64,000 bases of DNA, from the NCBI GenBank assembly GCA_004335635.1, contig QAXH01005595.1, positions 69,700-133,699 on the forward strand. Direction: 5' to 3'. Made by a program: the position numbers and the translations under genes. Source of the DNA: Chloromonas sp. AAM2. Its lineage: Eukaryota; Chlorophyta; Chlorophyceae; Chlamydomonadales; Chlamydomonadaceae. Every line of letters begins with the position of its first letter. Position 1 is the first letter of the stretch. Shown here one piece after another: positions 1-12,700 of this stretch. The notes under the pieces were generated by a model, which saw only the letters and a list, made by a program, of their open reading frames with translations, was not told where the DNA came from and made no database searches.

Positions 1-2796
1 AGCACACCTGCACATTCGTGTCTACAGAAGGTAAAAAATATCAAGCGTAATCGGGCAATTGGTCTCAGCAACGAAACAAGCTGAACGGCGGGACAAGAAG
101 CCCTCCATGCTGGCCGTCAGAAGCCACCGTAACCGTCGCATGTGACCTTCTTGGCATGTTTTAAACAAATTTCAACAGCCTGCCTCGAGACAAACGCAGC
201 CATTTTGTAACAGGCTAAGCAAACCTCGTGTTGAGGCTGGCATCAACCCAGAGGCACAATCTGCTCAGATATTCTAAGACCCACCATACGTTTGCCACAC
301 TTTGTAAGAGGTACCGAATGACGAGCCAACAATCCGCAACCACACAAAAAAAAAGAAAAAAAAAGAGAAAAACAACACAAGTGGCAAAACAGCCCTACAT
401 GCACCACCCACCAAAACCGAGGCCTACCACTCCATCCCTCCCACTCAGGAAATTTGGCCCTGGTATGACATCTGAGGAGTTCCAACGATTCAAACCAGGC
501 AGTCGACAACCACACTTCACCCTTGACCATGGCACTGTTGAGTTCAGCTTTCGAAACAAAATCGAACCATTAAGGCAGCAGATTTTAAAAAACAATTCGC
601 AAGAGTTGGTAGCTACCAGTTCATCATTACTCTTGATCATAATGCTTAATCAGAAACAAAAGTCTTTGAATGAGTTTAAGTAGTACCATGCCAGGACTAG
701 GTCCACAAGCAGGGTTTTACGGCAAGCTCAATGTTTCTGCCCACCATCAGCTAACAAGGACCAGGTGACGCCAGCGTGGTAGACGCTCTTGGTGGGGCAC
801 TGAAGGAGCCTTCAGCAGTTTTTTTTAACTATTTTCCTGATTGCAGTAAACCCCACAATCCTTGCATGACCATGCCATTGTAACAAGTCATGCCATACCA
901 TGCAAACGCTGGTGAAACAATCCAAAGCATGCCAAGAGTCAACTCACATGCGCAAACTGATGCGCGTAATTCAATTCCCAGTGTCTATGTGTAAGAGCAG
1001 ATGTAATGCTGCCAGGAAAGCTGGCCTGCGAAGACAGTGCAGAAAGAAGAGCTTCACACCAGTTGGTGCAATGGCCCGGCGCGTCAGCGAGCCAGTTGGC
1101 ACAGGTGCAGTGCTGTGGTGCTGTATAGCTTGTCGTAGCAAGGAGCTGCTTGTATGCCTAGGGCAGCTTGGGGCCCAATTCCAAGTCATCAACCATCGTG
1201 GGCCAACCACCCCCCTTCCCTTGCGCAGTCTCCAAATTTCACTTGCAAACACCGAGTTGCAGGCAACTCTTTGGAGAGAATAAGAAAGAAGAGCAACTGC
1301 CGCAATACCAGTGCCTGGCAGCAATTCTGGCTGACCAGGCAGATGAAGCGAGGCTTGGCAGAGCTGGTAGCACATGCTGACTAAAAGCAGTGCTACTAGA
1401 GCCTCTCAACAGCCAGTCCATCTCACTGTGACGCATTCACTAGGCAATGATACACTGTTGACCCAACGAAGCGAAAGCGAAACACACACGCCAACATGAC
1501 CCCCGCCCTTCAGGCTGCTATACCTCAGCCTTACTGCTACACCTCAGCCACATAGCATAGAGCTATGCAAGGACATCAGTCCACAGCCCCAACAACCACA
1601 CCGGTTGCAAGTACAGAGCCCACGAACGCAGGCCACCACTTGGCATGACCTCACTAACAAACCAACTCGACTCCATGCAAACTCGTTGACTAGTATCACA
1701 GCCTGCTAGACTTGGCAGCGCCCAAATGCTTCATCGATTTTCCATAGGAAGCGTGGCTTGATGAAGCTGGTGTTAGTCTTGCGCTGCGTCTGGGCTATCT
1801 TTTTATGAGGCTCCTATGACTGAGCGTCTGGTCAACCCTCAATGTCAAAACACGCTTGACTGGCTCATTAAGCAGGCAGACGAAACTAGCACAGACACGC
1901 TCAAAGCTTCAGATCCCTCGCTCAATAGCTATAAGTACTTGACCAGATACCACACCAATAACACAGTTGGAAAACCAATGAAACTTGAGAAAATGAACCA
2001 AAATGATGAATCACCATTCTTGTTCTACTACTTGCGACGGTGCTGCTGCTCCTTTGCAACTGCAAGGCAGGCATCTTTGCATGCCAGGCTATCAAATGCC
2101 GTTTTGAGTTCCATTGTGATGGGGCAAGACCCAGCATGTCCTCTGGGGCATGTGATGAAGAGAGGTCAGTCAATACCCCCCTTCACGCTCATAGAACAGT
2201 TACCTGTGCGTCAAATCTTGAATCAAGTACGTCTATCTAATCCAGTCTCTGCCTCGACAGTACTAAAACACCTCGCTGTCAACAAATGCGTTTCAAAACT
2301 GCTGTGGTGTGTTTTTGGTGTAGCAAATGTGGCCACTCCGTACTGATCCCAGCCATCTCCCATGTGCCCCGCATTGCAGTATGATACATGCTGGGCCGAG
2401 CTATGGGGGCAGCAGGACACCAAGAGGCTTAACCATGCACCGAAGCTGACACCACATCTGACGTGCGTGGTGCCGGACAGTCCTTTGTCGCTGGCAACCC
2501 TGCTTGCCAGTCCACTGCATGCCCATGCCCATTTGGCCGCTAATGGCACGTACAAAACGCCAAATAGCAGTGCTGCCCATGTACAAGGCAAAGACGCAGC
2601 ATGAACCATTCATGACATACCTTGTGACATGCCTCCTGATGGCCCATGCATGGCATGCTGCTTTCATGGGATTGCGCACGCTGGCGTTCAACATGCACGC
2701 TGGCGTTTAACATACACGCTGGCGTTCAACAGTGGCTGGTGCCCGAAAGTGCCAAAAAGTGGCCAGTGCCCGGCAGCGGCTTACCACTTGGCTTAC
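1..2796. other. No supported gene; possible distal exons of the minus-strand membrane protein
   Basis: Open frames occur on both strands here, none with a recognisable domain. Several minus-strand stretches are hydrophobic and follow possible acceptors, for example near 2580-2400 (reading ..LLFGVLYVPLAAKW..) and 1375-1250. They could be further exons of the polytopic protein whose last secure exon ends at 2797 with a GTAAGC donor in phase 2, so that gene must continue leftwards. I could not choose between frames. An A-rich tract lies near 348-372 and a short tandem repeat at 2682-2735. Confidence 0.3.
2682..2735. repeat. Short tandem repeat, about 20-bp unit, three copies
   Basis: The word CACGCTGGCGTT recurs three times about 20 bp apart, followed each time by (C/T)AACA(T/)-like spacers. 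It lies in the presumed intron following the last secure exon of the minus-strand membrane protein. Confidence 0.7.
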
Positions 2797-5700
2797 CACT
2801 TAAGCGCAACAGCCTTTCCCTTGGTGCCTGCTTGTAGTTTGCCGTGTAGCGCTTGCATGGCGGCAAAAGACTGTCTGGCTGCCGCGTCCATGGCAGCAGA
2901 AATTGCCAGCGCTGATGTGCATGTCACGAGCACCTCCACTAATCGCATGCCTGCGTTGTCCCAGGGCGCCAGAGTGGCGATGCACAGCGCCTCGACCGAC
3001 GTTGCCAGCATGGCGGGCCAGAGCAGCAGCTGCGGCAACATTAAACGAGTCAAGAATGATTTCAGATCTTCTGAAGCATCACAGCTTGACAGCCGCGCAA
3101 TGCGGGTCGCACAAATACGATCGCAAGAAATGTAAAGGATGCTCACATTGTCAAACCATTCAATCTTACGAGTTCAGCGCGAGTTTAGCGACATTGCAGA
3201 TCTGAGACTGGCAAGTGCGATGCTTGTGCCGTAAATGAGCGCGAAGTCCCGCCTAGTCCAGCATCCCTATACTTTGAACTCACAGGTCGGCACATGTTCT
3301 TGAGATGCGCTATCGCAAGTCGAGTGGTCAGCGTTGCCACTGCTTGCCGCTTCAAGCCCAACTCCGGTAACAGCAGACCGTGCATCGCGGCTACCCACAT
3401 GGCACAGCTTACAATACGCGACACAGTGATAACCGCTTCACGGTGTGCTGCTGCGGCCTGCGCGTGGCAGAAGCAACACTAGCGGCTGTCAGAAGCCTCA
3501 AACGTTATCAATAAGCGTACGCATGCAGGCTGCGTCAAGTAAACAGTCAAATTTTATGTACTGGGTGCTGTGCTTGCGATAGGCTGCGCTTGCAAGCTTT
3601 GTCAAGTGAAACAACAGTGGCACCACAATTCATGCATTAGCAGCAGCACACACCTGGCCGTGGACCAGCAGCAGCAGGAAGCCAGCCAGCAGCACCGGCA
3701 TCACCAGCGCCACCAGCATATCAGAGTCCGGCAGGCCTGCTGCCCGAGTCAGCATCACCAAGCCAGTCAGGCCCAGCGTAGTCGCATCCACCAGCCAGCA
3801 GCTGGAAGCCCAGTGCAGTCTGAACTTGTCCTCCAGCACCGGCTCCTTGAAGCCGCTCCAGCTGCAGCCAAGCGACTGCAGGAACGTTGTCGGGAGCTGT
3901 GAGGGTGGGGGGCCTTCCGCAACCTTACTGCTTCTGCCTTGACCACTGATCGCCTTGACAAAACTGAAGGCACCAACGGGAGCAGGTTTGGGAGCTTTAG
4001 CTGTGGCTGCACTGGTGTCTGGACAGGGCATGGAGCAGCCAGAGCCCTGCGTAAACTCACTCACATGCCCACCAGAACCGTTTGAATTGGTCTGCTGATC
4101 GTCACTTGTTGGTGCAACCGAAGCTCGCTGACTGACACCTGGGCCAAGGCTGAAGCTGCTACTGTTAGTGCCAGGTGCCTTCTTCTCACTATCAGAGCTG
4201 ACTCCTGTAGAACTGGATGGTGGGTCGGGCCGGGTTGGCAGCGGGCCGGGCCGGGGCGGTAGCAAGCCCGCCCAGCCCCCGAGCAGCCCACCCGACACAC
4301 CCTCCCCGGTGCTGCTCATGCTAGTCCTACTCCACACACTGCTTGTGCTCACCCTGCCTGGCGTATGCCACGCCCTTGGATCACCTGTAGCATCCGCTGC
4401 TGAACTCCACTGACATGCATTGCAACTGGTGCTGCCCACAAGCAATGTCGACGCCCTAGTCAGCACTGAGCTCGAATCGCTGTTGGGACCTGACTGCAGC
4501 AGATACACACTGTTCGGATGGTGACCCTGGCTGGCAGCCACAATGCTGCCCACAATTGAGGTTGCACCACTTCGGGGCCGAGAGGGTGGATCATCCGGGT
4601 CCACAAGCATTTGCAATACGTTCTGGGAGATGTGGTCATGCTGTGTGGGCACGAAGGAGGTCAGCAGGAGATCGTGTAAAGATGTCGTATCATCATCCGC
4701 ACTCGCTATCACCATGCCGGTATCATAATCCATGCCATGCATGTGCTGCATGCCGCGCATGCGTTGCATGCCACTCAAACCAGGTTGAGGCGTCTGTTGT
4801 GCTCTCGCTGCTTCGGCTGCGCTGAGGCTTTCAAAAGAGCCATGCCAAGGGACGTTCAGCACTGCACGTGAAAGATGGTCATCATGATGATCGCTCTGTA
4901 CAGCCGGTGCTATGAAAGGTGCCAGTGTAGGTGGCATGGCAGGGGCCTCTTCACTGAGTAGGCTTTCAAGCATCTGGTCATCAGCCGTGATTGTCAGTGA
5001 TAGCCGCTCCCATGGAACATCGGGCTGATCAGCTGTGCTGGACGGAAGGGAGTGGAAAGCTGAGGCCAGCTGACACATTCTTTCAGACGAGTCGGTGACT
5101 TTTGTGAGAGTTCCAGTCGAAGGAGTGGCGTGACTTGGCTCAATTGTGGGTTCCGGGGCTGCAGCAGACAAAGGCAGGCAACCATATTGGGAAGCAGCAA
5201 CCACCATAACAGCAACCATTTTGGGAATCAGCAACCAGCACAGGCTGCCATGCAATGTCAGTGTGCACGAGGGAATCTAGGTACGTGTAGGGTCCCATAA
5301 CCACGCATGGCGAGCATTCACGCACTTGAGAACTGCATCCATGACACTTGCAAGGTCATCATGCCAATGCAAGATGCCTACTGTCACAGCGCGCCATGTA
5401 ACGCCCACCTTGACTGGAGGCATTTATCTGTGCTGTGGGTAGAGCCAGCAGGTCGTAAGAAAAGTCGTTATTTCCTTGGATGACCTCCCGCAGCACACTG
5501 ATGCAGTGGTGCATGCGGGCTGCATGCAGCTGGGGTGTCAAGCGCATGCATGCTCCACGAAGCTCATGATAAGGTGCATCTTGCAGAACTGTTTGCATGT
5601 CCAGTAGCATGGGCAAGAGCTGGTGCCGGTAAACCTTGCCCACCAGCAGGTTTTGCTGCTCGATCTCTTTGGCTGGTAGCTGCCCTAGCTCGCCTGCTGA

Positions 5701-5839
5701 TGTGCCTGCTGCAGCATGCACACGCTGCTGAAGCTCAAGCCGTGCAGCGCATCGGGATTTCACCAGGTGGTCAAAGTACAAGGAAACCTCGCTTGCTGCT
5801 TCTTGAGGAAGAGCTAGAAGCGGTATGACCTCATGGGCC
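2797..5839 (-). CDS. Unrecognised multi-pass membrane protein (partial gene model)
   Basis: I do not recognise the family. Secure minus-strand exons, in order: 5839-5409, 5158-3654, then one from about 3465 to 3293 and 3029-2797. Phases agree at each join (1, 0, 0) and the last exon ends in phase 2, so the gene continues left of 2797. Exon 5839-5409 encodes a helical, Leu/Gln-rich region. The long exon is mostly Ser/Pro/Gly-rich and looks disordered, with a Met/His cluster (RMRGMQHMHGM, DNA about 4720-4770). Its end, and the two exons after it, carry about five hydrophobic segments, for example MLVALVMPVLLAGFLLLLVHG, IVSCAMWVAAMHGLLL and LLLWPAMLATSVEALCIATLA. This suggests a cytosolic or lumenal regulatory part followed by a polytopic membrane part. 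Channel, transporter or receptor roles are all possible; no signature motif decides. Confidence 0.55.
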
Positions 5840-5954
5840 CTACACCGCAAAAGCCACAGACAAGAAATGAATGAATTTGCTGATAGCTTCACAGAGCTCA
5901 CTCACTGACATGCCGCAAGTCTTAGGCTGTGAATTGATCAAATACATGGTCGCC

Positions 5955-5982
5955 AGGGTTAGGGTTAGGTTTAGGTTAGGTG
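5955..5982. repeat. Interstitial telomere-like repeat
   Basis: Short run of TTAGGG / TTTAGG-type words in the probable intron between the 6441-6043 and 5839-5409 segments. It resembles plant and algal telomere repeats but is short and imperfect. Confidence 0.6.
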
Positions 5983-6042
5983 ACTACATAAGCATGAACA
6001 CCTGGATTTGATCCTCACCACGCCACATGTAAGCAGAAAGGT

Positions 6043-6441
6043 TCAAAAGTTGTGGGCCCGACCCTTCTCTGACACTCTGACACGCTTGGAAAGCGAACCC
6101 TTTAACATGGCATTTGTGGCCTCAGCGTCGCTCTGCCCTTGTCCTGCGTCCCATGCAAAGTACCTTCCATTGATGGCGAGCTTCAGCGTAGCCCCAGCAT
6201 GCTGCGGCGCAAAGCTAAACCGTAATGTGCTGAAGCCTGCATCGGGCAGGACAACCTGGCTCTCAAAGCTGCTCAAATCGTTCTGCTGGTCTGTCAGAGG
6301 AGGCCCGGCGTATGCGAGGGCGATTGAAGCAGTGGACTGAGGCTGGAGAATGTGTATACAGACATCCACGCGTGTCTCCCTGCCAGCTACTAAGCATGCT
6401 GGCCAAGCGTACTCGATGGATATGGCAGAACAGTCTCCCAT
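6043..6441 (-). CDS. Possible first exon of the minus-strand membrane protein, beta-sandwich-like
   Basis: An open frame starts at ATG 6441, preceded in frame by a TAA, and runs about 128 codons. It alternates hydrophobic and polar residues (for example FSTLRFSFAPQHAGATLKLA) like a beta-sandwich domain. It reads away from the XPC start at 6780, so both genes could share the 340-bp gap. The joining donor to the exon at 5839 is unresolved: the best site (GTCGGG near 6055) gives phase 1 where phase 2 is needed. An extra exon may lie between, or this may be a separate gene. Confidence 0.35.
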   Translation of the reverse strand: MGDCSAISIEYAWPACLVAGRETRVDVCIHILQPQSTASIALAYAGPPLTDQQNDLSSFESQVVLPDAGFSTLRFSFAPQHAGATLKLAINGRYFAWDAGQGQSDAEATNAMLKGSLSKRVRVSEKGRAHNF

Positions 6442-6779
6442 CCGAGGCCCTTACGGAGCGCGGGTGAATAGTGGCTGTCTGTATACTGACAATGCTACAT
6501 GGCCGTGTCCCAGCTGGCCTGCGGGCCTTTTGTCCTTCAGCACGACACAGTTGGGAAGGTCGTGCGGACCTGCAGTGGCATAATATATCAACCGTTAGGA
6601 GTTAGCAGTTGGACCCGGCTGTAGCTTTGCTACAAGTTGTTGCTGCGCCTGAGATAGCGTCAACTGTTTACTTCTCCGAACCCAGGCTGGCATGATGTGA
6701 CTGGCATAACGGGGACTATGTACACCACCCAGTAGGGACGCAGAGTTTCCAGAAGACCACAACGGATTTTGTCACTGAG
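6442..6779. promoter_or_regulatory. Divergent intergenic region between membrane protein and XPC
   Basis: About 340 bp separates the proposed minus-strand start (6441) from the plus-strand XPC start (6780). No obvious TATA box was picked out. The head-to-head layout makes a bidirectional promoter likely, but this is inferred from gene order only and depends on the 6441 start being right. Confidence 0.35.
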
Positions 6780-9700
6780 ATGGACCCACCATCTGCCTCC
6801 CATGCATTGGACGAGTGGGAGGATGTCCGAAGTGGCTCTGGCGAGGATGAGGGCACGCCAATGGAGGATCAGGAAGACGATCAAGAGCTGCAGCTTGCTT
6901 TGTCTGCCCCTGCGGGTAGGCTTGCATGTGCGTGAGATGGTCAGGAGCATAAGGTTGGACGCTGATGACCGGTGAATGAGTTGCATAGTGGTAGGCTTTC
7001 TGTGCCTTTCCAAGTTGTAACTCGCTGGCTTTATGTGTTCACTGCTGGTGCCTGGAAGGTGCCAGCAGTATGTTGTCTACATACTGGCGGTTGTGGGCTG
7101 CATTCTGTTTGCCATTGTGCCACCACAACACACCACTCACCTGGCAGTTCCAGATGTTTTTTGCCTTTGTTCAGCTGAGTGTGCTGGACCTCTAGCATGT
7201 CTCCAAAGTGTGGATGGAGATTCCATCACGTCAGCGGACACTAATCGCCTCTGTTGTGGTCACCCCATGGAGCCTGATAGCCACTGCTGAACCTGTTGGT
7301 CCTGCACAGCTGCTTCTTGATTCCCAATGCCGTTTTGTCTCAGGCACGCAACCAGAGGGGCGTGCTGGCTCCACCCGGCGCAGTGTGAGCAAGTCAGACC
7401 GCGAGGCGGCGGCTCGGGTGCACCGCATCAGCGTGCTGTGCCTGGTAGCCCGCTGCATGATGTGGGATCAGGCCTCGGCCAACACAGAGGTCCAGGTGCG
7501 TGCTGTGCTAAAGATTTGCGATGCAAATTCACAACAACAGAGCAGGCTCATAATTTGTGATCTTTGGAATTGCAAGGCAATTATGTGCTGCCACGCCCAG
7601 CCAGCCATGAGAAACTTATACGGGCAACCCATCGATGCAACCAGCAAAGCAAGAAATCAATGGCTGCATTTGGAAATGATCTGCTGAACTGAGTGGTTGC
7701 AGGCGTTGCTTTTATCCACCTTGGACCCTGGCCTCCTGCAGTATCTGAACCCTCAGTTTGAGGAGCAGCGAGCGATCAACTGCCTGACACCCGTGATCAG
7801 GTGGTTTGCCAGTCGCTACGCGTGTGTAGCCTACATGGAACCTGATGTGCATGCCGGCGCCCAAAGACAAGACAGCATCATGCAGCAGGTAGACTGGGTG
7901 TAAGATTTTCGATTGGCATTTTGGGAAGAAATCAGGGGGAACCAGTGGAGAGACAGTTGGATTTGGGAAGGATTGTAGGGACGGTGGAAGATTGGGTGGA
8001 TAAGCTGGGCAGCACCAAGTGCAGGAGAGATTTGAGGTGTTGATGTGCGTGTGTGGTTTGCTTTGGTTGCTGACAGATGGCCGTGTTGTGAGATGGTTTC
8101 AAAAGCAAACTGGAGACAGCACAGCAGGCCGCGGGTGGGCCACGCCAAGGTTGGCTTGTGCAGGGTACCACACTGGGCAGAGACGGTGGCAGCATGTCGT
8201 CTTGTAGAAGCTGAGGGATTAGCATAGACTGGGGAGGCAGCAGCTGGTGGCAGATCATGTCGGCGTGCGCAGGTGCACGCTGCTGCATGGTTAAATGTAC
8301 AAACGCCCGCAATGTGGCCACTTGCTGTGCTCAGGTGTTGTCTGGTGCGAGCAGCATGTCAGGCACTCCTGAAGTTGTGGTCACGCTGTTCGTGGCCCTG
8401 CTCAGGGCAAGCGGCTACCAAGCACGGGTGGCAAGGTGCGCCAGCTGGGACGAAAAGATACAGATTAGCTTTCAGTTCGGTCAACACCACCTTGCACCCT
8501 GTGCCTGCACCTCATTTACTCTTGCACGGCTTGGACATTGTCAACCTCCATGTGCGCACACTGTGGTCTCGCTGCACTATCATCTTGAAGAGTTGCAACC
8601 TCGCGTGGCGAGACCCAACTAACATCAAGTCACAATCCCGATCTAACACGAAGTACAATGTTGTACGTTTTCATCGACGCAGGCTGCTGGACTGTGCTCC
8701 GCTTGCTCCATGGAGGAAGAAAACCCCTGCGCCTCGAACCAAGAGCATGCAGGCGCTGCGCTCGGGCACAGAGGCCGGTGCAGCAGGTCCAGCTTCTTCC
8801 AAAGCATCAAAGGCAATACGAGCAGTCTTGGCGTCCACAGGCGAAGCATCTGATGTCGTTGTAGGCGAGCGAGGAAGGGCATCCAACGGCACTCCGTCCA
8901 AGGGGCAAGGTGGAGCGGCAGCGTCTGGGACCAACCGACAAAGCAGGCGGGGACGACAATCAGTATCGGCAGCCACAAACGGGGGCTCAGAGACGACTGC
9001 TGCTCATGCGGCAGATGCCGACACAGCGGCAGCGCAAGCGGCAGCCAAGTGAGTCATGCAGGTGGCGTCGTGGGAAAAGCAACAAACGGGTGTGAGTCTA
9101 CGTGGAGCCGCGTTGCAGTAGTTCCAGCAGTTGACTATACCTGGTCGTGGCGAACAGCAAGCCTGTCACTGATTGTCAGCGTGTTGTCCAAGTCCTGACG
9201 GCAAGGTTGTACGTTTTCAACTCAGGCCCATTATCAGGCGGCAAAGACCATGTTCTTTTGCTGGGTCGCAGGCGAAATCGTGGCGAGGACGAATTCGAGG
9301 CTCAGTTGCGAATGGCCATGCTTGCGACAGAAGCTGAGGAAACGGCGCGGCGCTTGGCGGCAGCGGCAGCCACGGCCGAGGGCATGGCAGAGGCAGCACG
9401 CACGACGCGTTCCCGGGTAATTGCATGAGGGCTCACAATGGAGACAGCAAAAAGATGTGACCCTTGCTCTCTGTAGGGCTGACGTGGGGGGAATCCGCAG
9501 ACTGTTTGCAAACCCTCCTTGCAGTGCCCTCTTTGGCTTTACACTGCTGAGTTATGCGTAAGCTCACTATGCCTTGTGGCCATGACGGGCAATGGGGCAG
9601 CAGCCCCATGGCTCACAAACGAGCACACTCACCTGGGTGCGCGGTGCATTGCCCACTATTCACACGGTGTGACATGCTGTTGTTGCAGCAGAACAACGCT

Positions 9701-12700
9701 TGGGTAGCGACAACCATATCACGGCGTGGGCGAGGCAGGACCGGTGCCGGGCGGGGTGCCGTTGCTGGCAGCGGCGGCGGTGGCGGTGGTGGTGGTGGAG
9801 GCAGTGATGGTGGTGGTAGTAGCGTGAGCCCTTGGTCAGTGGGTGGGGCGGCGGGCGCCTGTTGCTGCTGGGCGGAGGTGTGGTGTGGGAGTGCGGAGCA
9901 TGGGCGCTGGGTGCACGTGGATGTGGTGGGAGGTCACGTGGACAAGTGAGTGTGGCACGTGGGTGTGATGGGAGGGCACGTGGACTAGCGAGTGTGGCAC
10001 GTGGGTGTGGTGGGAGGGCACATGGACAAGTGAGTGTGGCACGTGGATGTGGTGGGAGGGCACGTGGACAAGTGAGTGTGGCACGTGGGTGTGGTGGGAG
10101 GGCACGTGGACAAGTGAGTGTGGCACGTGGGTTTGGTGGGAGGTCACGTGGACAAGTGAGTGTGGCACGTGGGTGTGATGGGAGGGCACGTGGACAAGTG
10201 AGTGCGGCACTGTGGCTATCTCATGTAGTATCCAACTCAATGCAAGCAATAGAATATTCAGGCAATCACCAGGAAGATATGCAGTTTGCAGATAGGGTGT
10301 GCACATGCCTTTGAGCTCCATTGTGGCATAGCTCGACCGCGTGCGTACACGAAAACTTGTCACGTGCCACGCTTCTCACCCTATGCCTAACGCCATTTTT
10401 GCCTTCCTTTTTCCCTCTTGCTCGCTGCTTGTTGCAGGCCCGCTCTGGTGCAGCAGAACATGTCCATTGCGGGTGGTCTGTGTGCCCTGTCGGGGTACGT
10501 GGTGGCGTGCGACGGGGGCCGCCTGCGGGACGTGACGCACCGCTACCTCTCAGACACCCTCGCCACACGGCGGCTCCGGGACACTGAATGGTGGGAGGAC
10601 ACATTAAGGAGGATAGGGACACAGGGAACGGCAGGGGACGATGGCCGCCGCAGCGGTGGCGGTGGCCGGGGAACGGGGCGGATACAGCCCGGTGCACGTG
10701 CTGTCAAGGAATCTGATGCAGCAGAAACGTTCTGCGTTATGAACTTGACAGAGCGGGAAACTGCTGGCACGGGGATGGGTGCGTCAGAGTCGAAGGCTGG
10801 TTATGATGTGGGGACCAGCTTGGGAGCCCAGCAGGCGCCACACAGCAGCCCTGGCACTGGCCAAGAGAGCAAAGCGCCCCTTCCCTCTGTTGTCAACAAG
10901 GCGGCGGGTGTTGACCGGACCGAGCCTGCAAGCGCAGCAGGGGCGGCTGCATTGAGGCTGGCAAGTGCGGGCGCGGCGGAAGCAGGGGGATCCGAGGCGG
11001 GGCCGAGTGACGGGGGGGCGGCCGCGCGGCTGCGGGATACGCGGGAAGCCGCAGAGCTGGCGCGCAAAGAGCAGGCGGGGCTGGCAGGGCTGCCCACATC
11101 CATTGACGGTTTTCAGAAACACCCGCTCTACGTGCTCAAGCGACACATCACCAAGTATCAGGTACGGGCAGGCCAATGAGGAGATCGTACAGTACAGCTA
11201 CCACCTGCTTGGCAAGGCGTCATTCATAACATCGCTGTTGGTGCGGTGTGCAGACATGCATTTGTAATCCACACACACACATACACACACACACGCACAG
11301 GCACACACACGCACAGACACATGTGTGGTGCTGCATCACACATGCAGGCTCTGCGTCCCGGCACCAGTGCGCTGGGTCTGCACAAGGGCGAGCCCTACTA
11401 CCCGCGGGATGCGCTGTCAGAGCTGCACACGGCGGACAGGTGGCGCAGGGAGGGGTGGAAGGTAAGGAGACGGACGGGAGCAGCTGCTGGGGAGGGTGAC
11501 AGGCAGGGGGCGGTCGCGCGTTAGAGAAATTTCTGAATTACCGTGTCATGCAAAATCACGGGTGACGGCATCCTAAGGCGGGAGTACCTGCTATCAGCGG
11601 CCTCGCATCAGCGGCAGCTGCCATCATCACCTCTTGTTTACAGCCTAGTCACAGTCTTTACTGTTTGGCATTCACCTCGTCTTGTCCTGGATGCACGCTT
11701 CTGATACAATCCTAAGCACATGGTCTCACACGCTGTACCCAGGTGAGAGACGATGAGCTGGACAAACCCGCCAAGCTGGCTAAGAAACGTGCACAGCCCG
11801 CGCCCCGGGGCGAGCCAGGCGGTCGCCGGTACGGGAAGGCGGGACCCTCCACCTCCATATTCGCTGAAGCCGTCGACGCTGACGGAGCCACCGGCGCAGA
11901 GACAGGCAACGGCAAGGCCAATGGCGGGGCGGGCGAGGGCGGGGCGGATGGCTCGGAACCACAGACACGGCTGTACGGACAGTGGCAGGCGGACCCGCAC
12001 ATCGAACGGGCGGTGGACGGGCGAGTGCCACGCAACTCCCGCGGCAACGTGGAGGTGCCTCCGCTCGCCTCCGCCCTCCCCCTGGGCTGTGCGCACCTGC
12101 AGTACCCGGGACTGGGACCCATTTGCAGGTAAGCGTTGGATCTGCTTACCCGTTGGTTTGTTCTTGAGCATCTGATTTGGCGCTCATCGTTCTTAGCAGT
12201 GAGGCTGCCTATGATAGTGAGGTTTGTTGAAGCTTGCTTTTCACTGTGTGACGTTGAAACACTGCGATGGTACGGCTGGCTGTCACACGTTGTTCGAGAA
12301 GTGCCTCTTGTCCGGCCGCCCTGCCAAGTTTGCAGCAATCCATGTAACTCCCTCTTTTGAGCTTTGCTCGTCACTTCACTGTGTGCCTGGCATCTTTCAG
12401 GTCTCTGGGTGTGGACTTTGCCCCTGCGCTGGTGGGGTTTGAGCTGCAGGGGGGACGCATGCTGCCCAAGCTGGATGGAGTGGTGGTGTGCCAGGCGGGT
12501 GCAGACGCTATTGCTTACTTCAAGCCGTGTTGCTGTGTGCTGCTGCTTGGGGACATGTCGCACCGTGTCCGCCGCACCGCAGGCGCACAGCAAAAACACT
12601 AATACTATTGAAAAGCTCGTTTGTAACATGCATCGCCGCCGCCTCAGTAAACCACGCACATGCCGCACAGCACGGTCCCACCGCTATCACTCTCAGACAC

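Noticed and set aside
228..683. 151-codon plus-strand frame with a Lys-rich stretch
   Set aside because: The Lys run comes from an A-rich tract; no domain and no neighbouring exons could be joined.
9911..10205. CRISPR-like array
   Set aside because: Direct tandem units without unique spacers, inside a eukaryotic intron: a minisatellite.
9836..10363. 175-codon minus-strand frame of HVPSHHTHVPHSLV repeats
   Set aside because: Shadow of the 42-bp array; 42 is divisible by three, so stops are absent by chance in that frame.
11712..12668. 318-codon minus-strand frame
   Set aside because: Lies opposite XPC exons 10 and 11, whose plus-strand reading matches the family.
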